Assembly (NCBI RefSeq): GCF_013363995.1
Contig: NZ_JABWGO010000005.1
Coordinates: 16,611 to 80,610, forward strand
Length of the DNA stretch: 64,000 nt
Reading direction: 5' to 3'
Origin: Nonomuraea rhodomycinica
Lineage (GTDB): Bacteria > Actinomycetota > Actinomycetes > Streptosporangiales > Streptosporangiaceae
The position numbers and the translations under genes are program-made. Shown here piece after piece: positions 33,089 to 40,883 of this stretch. The number at the start of each line of letters is the position of its first letter. Position 1 is the stretch's first letter. The notes beneath the pieces are model-generated. The model ran no database searches. It was not told the origin of the DNA and was given only the letters and a program-made list of their open reading frames with translations.

Positions 33089-33888
33089 ACGGCGTCCCTC
33101 GCCCGGTCGTCACCGGCAGGGGCGAAGCGGGCGACCCAGTCCGCGGCGCCCGGCAGGATCTCCTCCACCGGGGCCACCTGCGGATACCAGGTGCGCTCCC
33201 ACTCCAGCGACACCCACCCGTCGTAGCCCGCCGCGCGCAGCAGCTCGCCGCACTCCTCCAGCGGGACCGAGCCCGTCCCCATCGGCACCGGCGTCGTGTC
33301 CTCGGCCGAGACGGCGTCCTTGACCTGCACGTAACGCAGCCACGGCCCGAGCGCGGCCAGCGTGTCGGCCGGCGCCTCACCGTGGCGCCACGGGTGCAGG
33401 AGGTCCCACACGGCGCCGGTCGTCCCGGGCCGGTCGGCCGTCTCCAGCAGCCGCGCCAGGGCGGCGCCGGTCGCCATCGCGTCGTGGGTCTCGACCAGCA
33501 CCGTGACGCCCAGGTCGGCGGCCGTGCCGGAGACCGCGCGGAGCCGGCGCGCGCCCACGGCCGGGTCCTCGCCGCGCGGGAACACCCGGACGCCGGGCGC
33601 GCCCAGTTCGGCGGCCAGTTCCAGGTCCGCGCGCAACGCCTCCACGACGGGCTCGTCCGGACCCGGCTCGCACACCCGCACGTACCCGGCCAGCGCGGAG
33701 ATCTCCAGCCCCGCCCGTTCCACGCGCTCGCGGGCCGAGCGCCGCTCCTCGGGGGTGAGCCCGCCGTGGACTCCGGTGTCGGGGTGGAGGCGCAGTTCGA
33801 GGCCGTCGCACCGGTGCGCGGTCGCCACCTCGATCGCCCTGTCGAGCCCGTCCCCGGGCATTCCCAGCGTGCTGACCGCGAGCTTCAC
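33085..33888 (-). CDS. Sugar phosphate isomerase/epimerase-type TIM barrel
   Basis: This 267-residue xylose-isomerase-like barrel begins MKLAVSTLGMPGDGLDRAIE. Metal-site residues are suggested by the glutamate in VTVLVETHDAM, the aspartate and histidine in VWDLLHPWRHGE and the late glutamate in GWVSLEWERTW. The GTG at 33888 follows GAGGGGG. It overlaps the phosphodiesterase gene by ATGA, and an inverted repeat 35-50 bases upstream may be its operator. It is a second, distinct member of the family besides the one at 21022. Substrate unknown. Confidence 0.87.
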   Translation of the reverse strand: MKLAVSTLGMPGDGLDRAIEVATAHRCDGLELRLHPDTGVHGGLTPEERRSARERVERAGLEISALAGYVRVCEPGPDEPVVEALRADLELAAELGAPGVRVFPRGEDPAVGARRLRAVSGTAADLGVTVLVETHDAMATGAALARLLETADRPGTTGAVWDLLHPWRHGEAPADTLAALGPWLRYVQVKDAVSAEDTTPVPMGTGSVPLEECGELLRAAGYDGWVSLEWERTWYPQVAPVEEILPGAADWVARFAPAGDDRARDAV

Positions 33889-34243
33889 CGCGTCCCCCTC
33901 ATGTGCCGTTTTGATATGTCGTCATCTGTGGCAGATGTCGTTGGTGTACGTGCGTCGCCGGCACGCGGATACGCGGGTGCGCGGGTGCGCGGGTGCGCGC
34001 CACAGCGTCAGTCGCCGCGCCACCGGTCGCCGTGTCACTGACCGCCGTTTCGCCGGACGCCGCGCCAGCCGTCCCACCGGTCACCGCGCCGGCGGGCCCG
34101 CCGGAGGCCGTGCCATCGGCCCCGGTCACCTGGTCCCGCGCCATCGGACGCCGAGTCACCAGAGGCGCCCCGGCACGGTCGCAGCGGGGCGCCACCCGGG
34201 CGAGGACGAGTTCCAGCGCACCAGGATGCGACGTCCGGCGGCG
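33889..34243. other. Intergenic region with an inverted repeat and GC-rich low complexity
   Basis: These 355 bases separate the isomerase start from the lacI stop. Near the isomerase, CATCTG-TGG-CAGATG (33923-33937) is an inverted repeat with perfect 6-bp arms, probably part of its promoter control. Around 33975-33998 the octamer GCGGGTGC repeats three times. The rest is Pro/Ala-type low-complexity DNA, open in several frames but without a supported gene. Confidence 0.5.
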
Positions 34244-35236
34244 TCACCGGACGTCCCGGACGCTCTCCCGCAGGACCACCTCGCCCTGGACGTGGTCCAC
34301 GGTCGGCGTCTCCCCCGCGGCCAGCGCCAGCTCCAGCGCGCGGGAGCCCATGTCGGCCAGCGGCAGCCGCACGGTCGTCAGCGCCGGGACGTGGTCGCGC
34401 AGCGTGGCGATGTCGTCGAAGCCCGCCACGGAGACGTCGTCCGGCACGCGCACCCCCCGGTCGCGGTAGGAGGCGAGCGCCCCGACGGCCATCACGTCGT
34501 TGACGGCGAACACGCAGGTCGCGTCGCCCGTCTCGGCGGCCGCCGCGTAGCCGCCGTCGCGGTCGAACGGGCCGTGGACGACGCGCGGCTCGGGCAGCCC
34601 GAGCTCCTCGACGGCGGCGACGAACCCGGCGCACCGGTCGCGGGCGGTCATCAGGTGCGGCGGCCCGGCAAGGACGGCGAAGCGGGTGTGGCCGAGCCCG
34701 GCCAGCGAGCGGGCCAGGGCGGCGCCGCCCTCGTAGTTGGCGGGCGCCACGGTGTCGACCCCGAGCAGGTCCTGGCCGACGCAGGCCACCCGGCCGCCGC
34801 TGGCGCGGTAGCGGTCCAGCTCGCGGCGGAGCCGGCCGGTCACCTCGGGGTCGCTGACGCGGGAGCCGGCCAGGAGGACGGCCCGTACGCGCTGGGCGTT
34901 CATGGTGGCGACGTAGGCGATCTCCTGCTCGGGGTCGCGGTGCGTCGTGCCGACCATGACGAGCAGGCCCTCGCCGGCCGCGGCGCGCATGGCGCCGTCG
35001 GCGAGGGCGGCGAAGTAGGGGTCGGTCAGGTCGTGGACGACGATGCCGATGACGTTGCTGGCGCCCCTGGCCAGGGTCTGGGCGGCCATGTTGGCCCGGT
35101 AGCCCAGCTCGTCGGCGGCTCGCTCGACCCGCGCCCGCAGGTCGGCGCCCACCTGGCGGGTGCTGCCGTTCAGCACCCGCGAGGCGGTCGCGAGCGAGAC
35201 ACCCGCCTGCCTGGCGACGTCCTCCAGTGTGACCAC
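34244..35236 (-). CDS. LacI-family transcriptional regulator
   Basis: This 330-residue repressor has the LacI headpiece VTLEDVARQAGVSLATASRVLNG followed by the hinge helix NMAAQTLARGASNVIGIVV and a periplasmic-binding-protein-like effector domain. The GTG at 35236 is the natural start, directly before the helix-turn-helix. GGAAAGCGGTTGCC at 35251-35264 lies 15 bases upstream and resembles the perfect palindrome at 18694-18709, so autoregulation and control of the sugar-oxidation operon are both plausible. The isomerase/phosphodiesterase pair downstream on the same strand is another possible target, but its promoter carries a different inverted repeat. Confidence 0.92.
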   Translation of the reverse strand: MVTLEDVARQAGVSLATASRVLNGSTRQVGADLRARVERAADELGYRANMAAQTLARGASNVIGIVVHDLTDPYFAALADGAMRAAAGEGLLVMVGTTHRDPEQEIAYVATMNAQRVRAVLLAGSRVSDPEVTGRLRRELDRYRASGGRVACVGQDLLGVDTVAPANYEGGAALARSLAGLGHTRFAVLAGPPHLMTARDRCAGFVAAVEELGLPEPRVVHGPFDRDGGYAAAAETGDATCVFAVNDVMAVGALASYRDRGVRVPDDVSVAGFDDIATLRDHVPALTTVRLPLADMGSRALELALAAGETPTVDHVQGEVVLRESVRDVR

Positions 35237-35250
35237 GACGAGACCTCCCC

Positions 35251-35264
35251 GGAAAGCGGTTGCC
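35251..35264. promoter_or_regulatory. LacI-type operator before the lacI gene
   Basis: GGAAAGCGGTTGCC differs from the core of the palindrome at 18694-18709 (GGAAAGCGCTTTCC) at two positions only and keeps the left half intact. It is placed for autorepression of the LacI gene. Confidence 0.6.
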
Positions 35265-35469
35265 CAGTCTTGCAGACCGGTCCCCGGGTCCGCATCCTTA
35301 CATGCCCGGCCCCGTAAGGCCAGATCGGGACCCTACAGCCCCCGGCGGCCCCGGATCCTACCCTCCCGGCCGGTCGACCGGCAGGCCGATCCCCTCCACG
35401 GGCCGGACTCCCTCTCCGCGCCCCGACCCTCCACAGCCATCCTCTTCACGGGCCGGCCCTCTCCGTGAA

Positions 35470-35571
35470 CCGGTCGGCGCGACAGGCCGGTCGGCGCGAC
35501 AGGCCGGTCGGCGCGACAGGCCGGTCGGCGCGACAGGCCGGTCGGCGCGACAGGCCGGTCGGCTCAGCGGG
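35470..35571. repeat. 17-bp tandem repeat, five perfect copies plus one degenerate
   Basis: CCGGTCGGCGCGACAGG is repeated without change at 35470, 35487, 35504, 35521 and 35538, and a sixth diverged unit follows at 35555. The array ends ten bases from the stop of the membrane protein gene at 35581. The unit is not a multiple of three. The rest of the 35237-35580 gap holds no supported gene. Perfect identity of five copies suggests recent slippage, so it is a likely variable-number locus. Confidence 0.85.
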
Positions 35572-35580
35572 ACGGCGGTG

Positions 35581-36732
35581 TCAGGCCCACGGGAAGAGGA
35601 TGTCGAATATCCCCTTCTGGGTCTCCGACGGGGCCGGGGCGGGCGCCTGGGTGGTGGCGGGCGCCTGGGTCGTCGCCTCGCCGGTCGGCTGCTGGCGCGG
35701 CTGTTCGGAGGTCTTCGTGCGCACCTCGTCGTCGCGCGTCGTGTCGCCGTCGTCGACGGTCGTCGGCTGCCGGGTGGCCCTGGTGGTGGCGCGGGTCGTC
35801 GGCTGGCTCACGCGGGTGCGCGTGACGCGCGGCTCGGGCGTGCGCGTGACGCGGACCTTCACCGCGGTCGGCGTGGGGGCGGCGGTGCGGGACGTGGTCC
35901 GCTCGGGCGTCGGGGAGCCCTCGGGCTCCTCCGTGGCCTCGCCGGTCTCCTCGGACTCGGGGGTGGCCGTCTCGGCGGGCGGCGCGCTGACGCGGCCGGC
36001 GCTGGCGCAGCGCTCCGTCGCGCAGGGGTCGTCGGAGGAGGTGCCGGTCAGCATCCATCCGGCGCCCGCGCCGAGCACGACGACGGCGGCCGCGGCGGCC
36101 ACCAGCACCTTGGTACGGCGGCGCACCTCCTTGTCCCCGGCGCCGGCGTCCCCGCTCGTGTCGGTCCAGCCGGAGCCCAGGAACCCGCGCCGCGAGTCGC
36201 CGCCCTCCTCGCCGTGAGCCCCCTCGTAGCCCTGGTCGAGGGGAAGGTAGTCGGGGTCGTCGTGGTCGTCCGCGTCGCGGACGCGGTGCGCGCCGCTGTC
36301 GGCCTCGGTGTAGCGGTGGGCGCCGCTCTCGGCGTCCGCGTACCGGTGGGCGCCGCTGTCGGCGTCCGCGTACCGGTGGGCGCCGCTCTCGGCGTCCGCG
36401 TAGCGGTCGTCGGCGTGCTGGAGGTCGGCGTACGTGGCCGCCGTCCCCTCCTGCGGGGCGTACACGGACGCGGGATCCTGGGAGGTGAACGCGGACGGAC
36501 CCTCCTGCCCGCCGGGCGAGGACGTGCCGTCCTGCGACGCGTACGCGGCGGAGGCGTCCTGGGAGGCTTCCGACGGCATGATGTACGTCTCGTTGCCCGA
36601 GACCACGATGGCGGGCTGCTCATCCGTGTCGTCGGTGCTCCACCGAGGTGACAGCACGTCGCCGGTCAGCTCCGGGTTCATCGGCCGTGCCTGACCGTCC
36701 TCGTACGACCTATCGTTCTCGTCGCGCGACAC
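35581..36732 (-). CDS. Acidic repeat-containing single-pass membrane protein
   Basis: This 383-residue protein has an acidic, disordered cytoplasmic half of about 205 residues. It contains four decapeptides of the form YADAESGAHR (roughly residues 110-150). One membrane helix (VLVAAAAAVVVLGAGAGWML) follows. The outer part has a cysteine pair, C-ATER-C, a long Thr/Arg/Pro/Glu-rich stalk and the hydrophobic end GIFDILFPWA. The layout resembles the other repeat-rich membrane protein at 9922-11712, although the sequences are unrelated. No family was recognised. The exact C-terminal hydrophobic tail suggests a docking motif. It is divergent from the thiolase gene. Confidence 0.75.
   Translation of the reverse strand: MSRDENDRSYEDGQARPMNPELTGDVLSPRWSTDDTDEQPAIVVSGNETYIMPSEASQDASAAYASQDGTSSPGGQEGPSAFTSQDPASVYAPQEGTAATYADLQHADDRYADAESGAHRYADADSGAHRYADAESGAHRYTEADSGAHRVRDADDHDDPDYLPLDQGYEGAHGEEGGDSRRGFLGSGWTDTSGDAGAGDKEVRRRTKVLVAAAAAVVVLGAGAGWMLTGTSSDDPCATERCASAGRVSAPPAETATPESEETGEATEEPEGSPTPERTTSRTAAPTPTAVKVRVTRTPEPRVTRTRVSQPTTRATTRATRQPTTVDDGDTTRDDEVRTKTSEQPRQQPTGEATTQAPATTQAPAPAPSETQKGIFDILFPWA
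36271..36408. repeat. In-frame 30-bp tandem repeat
   Basis: Four 30-bp units (36271, 36301, 36331, 36361) and a partial fifth code for the YADAESGAHR decapeptides. The units at 36331 and 36361 differ at a single base. The unit length keeps the frame. Confidence 0.8.
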
Positions 36733-36940
36733 TCTGTGACCTCTCTAGTGCATAACTGTGCGCGACCTTTCCTAACAGACTCGACCCGCCTTTGTCCGGA
36801 AATTTCACAGCATGCTCGTAGATTGTTCTCAACCTCATAGGCACCAGGAGTTTCACGGCTCTCGCCCGCCCGCGTCCACGTCCTAGTTACCGACGAGTAG
36901 CATAGGCGCGACAGCAGTCCAGCAACGAGGAGCGAACCCC

Positions 36941-38125
36941 GTGCCTTCCTCTCGTGACGTCGTGTTCGTCGACGGCGTGCGCACCCCCTTCGGCCGGTCG
37001 GGGCCGAAGGGGCTGTACGCGGAGACCCGCGCCGACGACCTGGTCGTCCGCGTCATCCGCGAGCTCATGCGGCGCAACCCCGCCCTGCCGCCGGAACGCG
37101 TGGACGAGGTCGCGATCGCCGCGACCACCCAGATCGGCGACCAGGGCCTGACCATCGGCCGTTCGGCGGCGGTGCTGGCCGGGCTGCCGAAGTCCGTGCC
37201 GGGCTACGCGATCGACCGCATGTGCGCGGGCGCGATGACCGCCGTCACCACGGTCGCGGGCGGCATCGCGTTCGGCGCGTACGACGTGGCCATCGCGGGC
37301 GGCGTCGAGCACATGGGCCGCCACCCGATGGGCGAGGGCGTCGACCCCAACCCGCGCTTCCTGTCGGAGAAGCTCGTCGACCCGAGCGCGCTGGTCATGG
37401 GCATGACGGCTGAGAACCTGCACGACCGCTACCCGGCGATCAGCAAGCAGCGCGCCGACGCGTACGCGGTGCTGTCGCAGGAGAAGGTGGCCAAGGCGTA
37501 CGCGGACGGCAAGATCCAGCCCGACCTGGTGCCGACCGCGATCAGGACGGCCGAGAAGGGCTGGGGCCTGGCGGTGGAGGACGAGGCGCCGCGCCCCGGC
37601 ACCACCCTGGAGGGCCTGGCCGGACTGAAGACGCCGTTCCGGCCGCACGGGCATGTGACGGCGGGCAACTCCTCCGGCATCAACGACGGCGCCACCGGCT
37701 GTCTCGTGGCGGCCCGCGACGTCGCCGAGGAGCTGGGGCTGACGGCCAAGATGCGGCTGGTGTCGTACGCGTTCGCCGGTGTGGACCCCGAGGTCATGGG
37801 CGTCGGACCGATCCCGTCCACGGAGCGGGCGCTGCGGCTGGCCGGGCTGTCGATCTCCGACATCGGGCTGTTCGAGATCAACGAGGCGTTCGCGGTGCAG
37901 GTGCTCGCGTTCCTGGAGCACTTCGGCATCGCCGACGACGACCCCCGGGTCAACCCGTACGGCGGCGCGATCGCCTTCGGCCACCCGCTGGCCTCCTCGG
38001 GCGTGCGGCTGATGACGCAGCTCGCCCGCCAGTTCGCCGAGCGTCCCGACGTGCGCTACGGCATCACCACCATGTGCGTCGGCATGGGCATGGGCGGCAC
38101 CGTGATCTGGGAGAACCTGGCATGA
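36941..38125 (+). CDS. Acetyl-CoA C-acyltransferase (thiolase, FadA-like)
   Basis: This 394-residue thiolase catalyses the last step of beta-oxidation, cleaving 3-ketoacyl-CoA. The acylated nucleophile is C95 in IDRMCAGAM, the activating histidine is H348 in FGHPLASSG and the second cysteine is C379 in TMCVGMGMGG. INEAFAVQV supplies the remaining motif. GTG 36941 follows GAGGAG. The next gene starts in an ATGA overlap, so thiolase and multienzyme are made together as the two subunits of a trifunctional-type complex. A TAGCAT hexamer upstream near 36897 may be the -10. Confidence 0.94.
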   Translation: MPSSRDVVFVDGVRTPFGRSGPKGLYAETRADDLVVRVIRELMRRNPALPPERVDEVAIAATTQIGDQGLTIGRSAAVLAGLPKSVPGYAIDRMCAGAMTAVTTVAGGIAFGAYDVAIAGGVEHMGRHPMGEGVDPNPRFLSEKLVDPSALVMGMTAENLHDRYPAISKQRADAYAVLSQEKVAKAYADGKIQPDLVPTAIRTAEKGWGLAVEDEAPRPGTTLEGLAGLKTPFRPHGHVTAGNSSGINDGATGCLVAARDVAEELGLTAKMRLVSYAFAGVDPEVMGVGPIPSTERALRLAGLSISDIGLFEINEAFAVQVLAFLEHFGIADDDPRVNPYGGAIAFGHPLASSGVRLMTQLARQFAERPDVRYGITTMCVGMGMGGTVIWENLA

Positions 38126-40215
38126 CGAACATCGACACCTGGCGCGCCCTGCTGAGCGAGCGCAGCACCGACGAGGTGGTCACCAAGGCGCTGGTGCGCG
38201 ACGTCGAGCTGCCGTACGGCGCCGGCACGATGGCGCTCATCACGCTGGACAACGGCTTCGACCACACCAGGCCCAACACGTTCGGCCCGCACGGCCTGTT
38301 CGCCCTCAACGGCGCGCTGTCGGAGATCGCCGCCCGCAACGACCTGGTGGCGGTGGGCGTGACGGGCAAGCCGTTCATCTTCGCCGTCGGCGCCGACCTC
38401 AAGGGCGCCGCCTCGGTGGCCTCGCGGGAAGAGGCGCACGCGATCGGCGCGCTCGGCCACCACGTGTTCCGGCGGCTGGGCGAGCTGGGGATCCCGTCGT
38501 TCGCGTTCGTCAACGGCGCGGCCATGGGCGGCGGCCTGGAGATCGCGCTGCACTGCGCGTACCGGACGATCTCCTCGGGCGTCCCGGCGGTCGCGCTGCC
38601 GGAGTGCTTCCTCGGCCTGGTGCCGGGCTGGGGCGGCACGCAGCTCCTGCCGCGCCTGGTCGGCCCGGCCAACGCGATCAAGCTGATCATCGAGAACCCG
38701 CTGTCGCAGAACCGCATGATCAAGGGCGCGCAGGCGTACGAGCTGGGCGTCGCGGACGCCATGTTCGAGCCCGCCGACTTCCTGGAGGAGTCGCTGCGCT
38801 GGGCGGCCCGGGTCGTCAAGGGCGAGGTCACGGTGGAGCGGCCCGCGCGGGACGGCGACGACTGGGACAAGGCGGTCGCCGACGCCCGCTTCCTCGTGGA
38901 CATGAAGCTGCGCGGCGCCTCCCCCGCGCCGTACCGGGCGCTGGACCTGGTGGCGCTGGCCCGCACGGCCTCGCGCGACGAGGGCTTCGCCGCCGAGGAC
39001 GACGCGCTGGCCGACCTGCTGATGGGCGACGAGCTGCGGGCCGGCCTGTACGCCTTCGACCTGGTGCAGCGGCGGGCCAAGCGGCCGGCGGGCGCCCCCG
39101 ACAAGGCGCTGGCCCGCAAGGTGACCAAGGTCGGCGTGGTGGGCGCGGGGCTGATGGCCTCGCAGATGGCGCTGCTGTTCGCCCGCCGCCTGGAGGTCCC
39201 GGTCGTGCTGACCGACCTCGACCAGGCCCGGCTGGACAAGGGCGTCGGCTACGTCCACGCCGAGGTGGACAAGCTGCTGGCCAAGGGCCGGGTCTCGGCC
39301 GACCAGGCCAACCGGCTCAAGGCGCTGGTGACCGGGTCGCTGACCAAGGACGCGTTCGCGGACGCCGACTTCGTCATCGAGGCGGTCTTCGAGGACATGG
39401 CGGTCAAGAAGAAGGTGTTCGCCGAGGTCGAGGCCGTGGTGCCGGCCGAGTGCGTGCTGGCCACCAACACCTCGTCGCTGTCGCTGACCGAGATGGGCTC
39501 CGGCCTGGCGCACCCGGAGCGGCTGGTCGGCTTCCACTTCTTCAACCCCGTCGCGGTGATGCCGCTGCTGGAGATCGTCCGGGGCGCGTCGACCGACGAC
39601 GCGACGCTGGCCACCGCGTTCGCCGTCGGCAAGGCGCTGAAGAAGTCGTCGGTGCTGGTGAAGGACGCCCCGGCGTTCGTGGTCAACCGGCTGCTGACCC
39701 GGTTCATGGGCGAGGTCATCGCGGCCGTGGACGAGGGCACGCCGCTGGAGGTGGCCGAGCACGCGCTGGACGACCTCGGGCTGCCGATGACGCCGTTCGC
39801 GCTGGTGCAGCTCGTCGGGCCGGCCGTCGGGCTGCACGTCGCCGAGACGCTGCACGCGGCCTTCCCCGAGCGGTTCGGCGTCTCGGAGGGCATGGCGAAG
39901 CTGGTCGCCTCGGGCAAGCCCGGCGTGTACGCACCGGACTTCTCGCTCGACGCGGAGGCCGTGGCGCTCTTCACGGGCGGCGACGCGCCGTCCACCGCCG
40001 AGGAGGTGCGGCGGCGGGTGCTGGAGGCGCTGGCCGAGGAGATCCGGATCATGCTGGACGAGGGCGTCGTGGCGGCCCCGCAGGACATCGACCTGTGCAT
40101 GATCCTGGGCGCGGGCTGGCCGTTCCACCTGGGCGGCGTCACGCCGCTGCTGGACCGGGCCGGGTTCGCCCGGCCCCGCTTCCTGCCGCCGGGCGTGGCC
40201 TCCGTGCCCGCCTGA
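38122..40215 (+). CDS. Fatty-acid beta-oxidation multienzyme (enoyl-CoA hydratase / 3-hydroxyacyl-CoA dehydrogenase, FadB-like)
   Basis: This 697-residue bifunctional enzyme has an N-terminal crotonase domain (about 1-290) with the oxyanion motif FAVGADLKGA, NGAAMGGGLEIALHC and a catalytic glutamate in ALPECFLGLVPGWGGTQ. The C-terminal 3-hydroxyacyl-CoA dehydrogenase domain starts at about 335 with the NAD fingerprint VGVVGAGLMASQMA. Its catalytic histidine is in VGFHFFNPVAVMPLLEI, and a helical dimer domain follows. The ATG overlaps the thiolase stop (ATGA). Together they form the complete hydratase-dehydrogenase-thiolase set. A strong terminator follows. Confidence 0.94.
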   Translation: MTNIDTWRALLSERSTDEVVTKALVRDVELPYGAGTMALITLDNGFDHTRPNTFGPHGLFALNGALSEIAARNDLVAVGVTGKPFIFAVGADLKGAASVASREEAHAIGALGHHVFRRLGELGIPSFAFVNGAAMGGGLEIALHCAYRTISSGVPAVALPECFLGLVPGWGGTQLLPRLVGPANAIKLIIENPLSQNRMIKGAQAYELGVADAMFEPADFLEESLRWAARVVKGEVTVERPARDGDDWDKAVADARFLVDMKLRGASPAPYRALDLVALARTASRDEGFAAEDDALADLLMGDELRAGLYAFDLVQRRAKRPAGAPDKALARKVTKVGVVGAGLMASQMALLFARRLEVPVVLTDLDQARLDKGVGYVHAEVDKLLAKGRVSADQANRLKALVTGSLTKDAFADADFVIEAVFEDMAVKKKVFAEVEAVVPAECVLATNTSSLSLTEMGSGLAHPERLVGFHFFNPVAVMPLLEIVRGASTDDATLATAFAVGKALKKSSVLVKDAPAFVVNRLLTRFMGEVIAAVDEGTPLEVAEHALDDLGLPMTPFALVQLVGPAVGLHVAETLHAAFPERFGVSEGMAKLVASGKPGVYAPDFSLDAEAVALFTGGDAPSTAEEVRRRVLEALAEEIRIMLDEGVVAAPQDIDLCMILGAGWPFHLGGVTPLLDRAGFARPRFLPPGVASVPA

Positions 40216-40241
40216 CCTCGCGCGCCGCGCGAAGGCACGAA

Positions 40242-40268
40242 GGGGACCCGCGGGCGCGGGTCCCCTTT
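40242..40268 (+). terminator. Rho-independent terminator after the beta-oxidation operon
   Basis: GGGGACCCGC (40242-40251) and GCGGGTCCCC (40256-40265) form a perfect 10-bp stem with a 4-nt loop, followed by TTT. It lies 27 nt after the multienzyme stop. Confidence 0.85.
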
Positions 40269-40456
40269 CTGCGTCCTTTGCCGCTCCTCTGCCGGCCGGC
40301 CCCATCACATGGTCGAATCGGGGACGATCCATGGCCGCCGCCGTCGGGGCCGCCGGGTACGACTCGAGTGCACGGACGGCACACCAGCCCCACCGGTCAC
40401 ACAGTTCACGATCGTCGCGATCCGGGCGGGCCGTGCCATCGACGGAGAGGACAGGC

Positions 40457-40831
40457 ATGAGATCGCTCAAGGTAACCGCGCTGTGCGGGGCCTTCCTGAT
40501 GGCGGCCGCCCTGCCGGCCATGGCGGCGCACTCGCGGGCGTCCCTGCGGATCACGGTGACGCAGCCCGGCCACGCGCCGACGACGTACGAGCTGGAATGC
40601 GACCCGGACGGCGGCGACCACCCGAACCCCGAGGTGGCCTGCGACCGGCTGCGCGCGGTCGAGGGACGGCTGTCGGCGCTGCGCCGCTCCAGCAGCGCCT
40701 GCCCGCTGACCTCCGAGCCGTACAAGGTGTCGGTGGAGGGCAACTGGCGCGGGCGCAACGTCGCCCTGCACTCGACGTTCGCGAACCGGTGCCGGGCCAA
40801 GGCGGCGGGCGACGGGGTGTTCGCCTTCTGA
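40457..40831 (+). CDS. Secreted subtilisin-type protease inhibitor (SSI family)
   Basis: This 124-residue protein has a signal peptide (residues 1-24, cleavage after AMA) and a mature domain that matches the Streptomyces subtilisin inhibitor fold. Landmarks are LRITVTQPG, LECDPDGGDHPNPEVACDRL and the closing FANRC-x8-VFAF. The two disulfides C48-C62 and C82-C112 are in place. The reactive loop is CPLTSEP, so the P1 residue should be L84 with P1' T85; the archetypal inhibitor has Met-Val there. ATG 40457 follows GAGAGGACAGG. It should be secreted and inhibit subtilisin- or chymotrypsin-like serine proteases. Confidence 0.93.
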   Translation: MRSLKVTALCGAFLMAAALPAMAAHSRASLRITVTQPGHAPTTYELECDPDGGDHPNPEVACDRLRAVEGRLSALRRSSSACPLTSEPYKVSVEGNWRGRNVALHSTFANRCRAKAAGDGVFAF

Positions 40832-40849
40832 GGGACGCGGCGACCCGGG

Positions 40850-40878
40850 GCGTGGGGCCGGCAGCACCGGCCCCGCGC
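40850..40878. terminator. Hairpin between convergent inhibitor and permease genes
   Basis: GGGGCCGG (40854-40861) pairs with CCGGCCCC (40867-40874) over a 5-nt loop, and the stem extends by about four further pairs. It sits between two convergent stops and could end transcription from both sides, although there is no clear T tract. Confidence 0.55.
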
Positions 40879-40883
40879 CCTTG

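Noticed and set aside
33889..34243. Short overlapping frames on both strands
   Set aside because: They consist of Ala/Gly/Thr/Pro low complexity, overlap each other, lack ribosome sites and have no recognisable domain.
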